Shown here piece after piece: positions 62,464-64,000 of a stretch of DNA of 64,000 nucleotides. Made by a program: the position numbers and the translations under genes. Origin of the DNA: UBA877 sp034436335 (GTDB lineage: Bacteria; Chloroflexota; Anaerolineae; Anaerolineales; Villigracilaceae). Under the pieces are notes generated by a model, which searched no databases, had not been told where the DNA came from, and was given only the letters and a program-made list of their open reading frames with translations. Each line of letters starts with the position of its first letter. The stretch's first letter is position 1. The stretch spans positions 62,001 through 126,000 of the forward strand of contig DAOTVO010000059.1 of the NCBI GenBank assembly GCA_034436335.1, written 5' to 3'.

Positions 62464-63987
62464 TTATTCTTCCGGATGCGCGCCGGCCATCCACAGGCCG
62501 AGTTGTTCGCGGGTGACTTTGTTGGCGTCCACGGTGGCGACAATCTGGCCGCGATACATGACGGCAATGCGGTCGGAGAGGGCCATGATTTCGTCCAGTT
62601 CGGCCGAGATGAGCAGGACGCCCAGGCCGCGGTCGCGCATGGTGACGATTTCCTGGTGGATGTACTCGATGGAGCCAACATCGAGGCCACGCGTGGGCTG
62701 GTTGGCGATGAGCAGGTTGATGTTGTGGCTGAGTTCGCGGGCGACGATGACTTTTTGCTGGTTGCCGCCCGAAAGTTTGCCAACGTTCACATGTGGCGAG
62801 GGGGTGCGGATGTCGAAGTCTTCGATGAGTTTGCGGGCGTTGGCATCTATTGCGGCAGGCTGCATGACCCCGTGTTTGCCAAACGGCTCACGGTAGTAGG
62901 TGTTGAGGATGAGGTTGTCGCTCACGGGGTAGGAGAGGACCAGGCCGTGCCGCTGGCGGTCTTCGGGGATGTGCGCCATGCCGGTTTCGGTGAGCGGACG
63001 GGGAGGCTGTCCGGTCATGTCTTTGCCGCTGAACCACATCTTGCCCCCGGCGGTGGGACGCAGGCCGGTGAGGGCTTCGACGAGTTCGGTCTGACCGTTG
63101 CCCTGCACGCCGGCGATGCCGAGGATTTCCCCGGCGCGGACTTCAAAGGAGACGCCGCGCACGGTTTCCAGGCCGCGCCAGTCGTGGACGCGCAGTCCCT
63201 CGACCTTGAGGACCTGATCGCCGGGCTGGGCGGGCGCTTTCTCGACCTTGAGAATGACTTCGCGTCCGACCATCATGGCGGCCAGCCTGTGTTCATCAGT
63301 TTCCTGCGGGACGGTGGTGCCGACTACCTTGCCGCCGCGCATGACGGTGATGCGGTCGGCGATGGCCAGCACTTCCTTAAGTTTGTGGGTGATGAAGATA
63401 ATCGAAACGCCGCGCTCGGTCAGTTCGTGGATGATGCGGAACAGTTCTTCGACTTCCTGGGGAGTGAGGACGGCGGTCGGCTCATCGAGGATGAGGATAT
63501 TGGCCTTGCGGTAGAGGGTCTTGATGATTTCGACGCGCTGTTGAATACCGACCGGCAGTTGACCGACGATGGCGTTGGGGTCAATTTCGAGACCGTATTG
63601 TTTGGAGAGGGCGTCAATCTGCTTGATGACGGCTTTCATGTCGAGGATGCCGTAGCGCGTGGTCTCGTCGCCGAGGATGATGTTTTCGGCCACGTTGAAG
63701 ACCGGGACAAGCATGAAGTGCTGATGCACCATGCCGATTCCGGCCTGAATGGAGTCTTTGGGGGAGTGGATGACAATCGGCTGTCCGTTGACGCGAATTT
63801 CGCCCGAATCCGGCCGATAGAGGCCGTAGAGGATGTTCATCAGCGTGGTCTTGCCGGCGCCGTTTTCGCCCAGCAGGGCATGGACTTCGCCCTTGCGCAA
63901 GTCAAAGTCCACATGGTCGTTGGCCAGCACGCCGGGGAACTGTTTGGTGATGCCTTTTGCTTCCAGGATAACAGGTTGTTCGGTCAT
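62464..63987 (-). CDS. ABC transporter ATPase, nucleoside/simple-sugar importer type
   Basis: 507 aa with two fused nucleotide-binding domains, as in RbsA, NupO and YufO. First half: Walker A LLGENGAGKTTLMNIL, signature variant PVGIQQRVEIIKTLYR, Walker B ILILDEPTAVLTP. Second half: degenerate Walker A IAGVQGNGQTELVEAL, signature LSGGNQQKVIVARELS and LLIANQPTRGLDVGS, where the Walker B acidic residue is replaced, as usual for this family. FPGVLANDHVDFDLRKGE and MVHQHFMLVP point to the BMP-dependent nucleoside group. AGGAGG lies five bases before the ATG. Permease and binding-protein genes are probably beyond the right edge. Confidence 0.93.
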   Translation of the reverse strand: MTEQPVILEAKGITKQFPGVLANDHVDFDLRKGEVHALLGENGAGKTTLMNILYGLYRPDSGEIRVNGQPIVIHSPKDSIQAGIGMVHQHFMLVPVFNVAENIILGDETTRYGILDMKAVIKQIDALSKQYGLEIDPNAIVGQLPVGIQQRVEIIKTLYRKANILILDEPTAVLTPQEVEELFRIIHELTERGVSIIFITHKLKEVLAIADRITVMRGGKVVGTTVPQETDEHRLAAMMVGREVILKVEKAPAQPGDQVLKVEGLRVHDWRGLETVRGVSFEVRAGEILGIAGVQGNGQTELVEALTGLRPTAGGKMWFSGKDMTGQPPRPLTETGMAHIPEDRQRHGLVLSYPVSDNLILNTYYREPFGKHGVMQPAAIDANARKLIEDFDIRTPSPHVNVGKLSGGNQQKVIVARELSHNINLLIANQPTRGLDVGSIEYIHQEIVTMRDRGLGVLLISAELDEIMALSDRIAVMYRGQIVATVDANKVTREQLGLWMAGAHPEE

Positions 63988-64000
63988 GGCGGCCTCCTAT

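Overview
The window is GC-rich and tightly packed. It looks like the chromosome of an uncultured or thermophilic Chloroflexota bacterium close to the Anaerolineae; this is inferred from gene style, not from a marker-gene comparison. Supporting signs are many lipoproteins in which the lipobox Cys is followed by a Thr/Pro-rich linker, an SLH-repeat remnant of the type seen in Chloroflexota surface proteins, an NBR1-like Ig lipoprotein, a full 14-subunit complex I operon, and many short palindromic repeats between genes.

Layout. 1-5.4 kb (minus strand): the 5' part of dnaB, a bifunctional-nuclease-domain protein, and a translationally coupled trio of site-2 protease, solute-binding lipoprotein and RNase H. 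5.4-5.5 kb: a selenocysteine tRNA (anticodon UCA). 5.6-8.4 kb: a class V aminotransferase divergent from a universal stress protein and an AmrS-like radical SAM enzyme. 8.45-8.61 kb: a 159-bp MITE-like element with an 8-bp target duplication. 8.7-24.5 kb: nuoA-N in canonical order, with a HicBA pair between nuoF and nuoG and a Phd-VapC pair between nuoJ and nuoK; several gene junctions carry short repeats that run into the coding ends. 24.7-25.8 kb: an IS5-like element flanked by two gene fragments. 26-30 kb: imidazolonepropionase, a threonine-dehydrogenase-like SDR, a lipoprotein and an orphan DNA methyltransferase.

30.2-55.6 kb is mostly a surface-glycan region: acetyltransferase, heparinase-like lyase, Nudix, GT4, then (after a minus-strand block of two lipoprotein enzymes, a membrane protein and an ECF sigma/anti-sigma pair, a second MITE copy and a phytol-kinase-like gene) a nearly gap-free plus-strand run: CMP-sugar synthetase, two sulfatase-like membrane proteins around a dehydrogenase, SDR, a DUF115/Maf-like protein, two paralogous GT2, three GT39-like membrane proteins, a Wzz-like protein and an O-antigen-ligase/polymerase-like protein. 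A membrane histidine kinase and an alpha/beta hydrolase follow.

58.4-64 kb (minus strand): RdgB, QueG, NBR1-Ig lipoprotein, CapA-like lipoprotein, a frameshifted VanZ-like gene and a nucleoside/sugar-type ABC ATPase.

The points most worth following up are the selC gene beside an aminotransferase that lacks the desulfurase Cys, the MITE family with perfect target duplications, complex I interrupted by two toxin-antitoxin modules, repeats that have become coding sequence (NuoL, NuoG, a glycosyltransferase), and the CMP-sugar/Maf-like/sulfatase-like glycan cluster.
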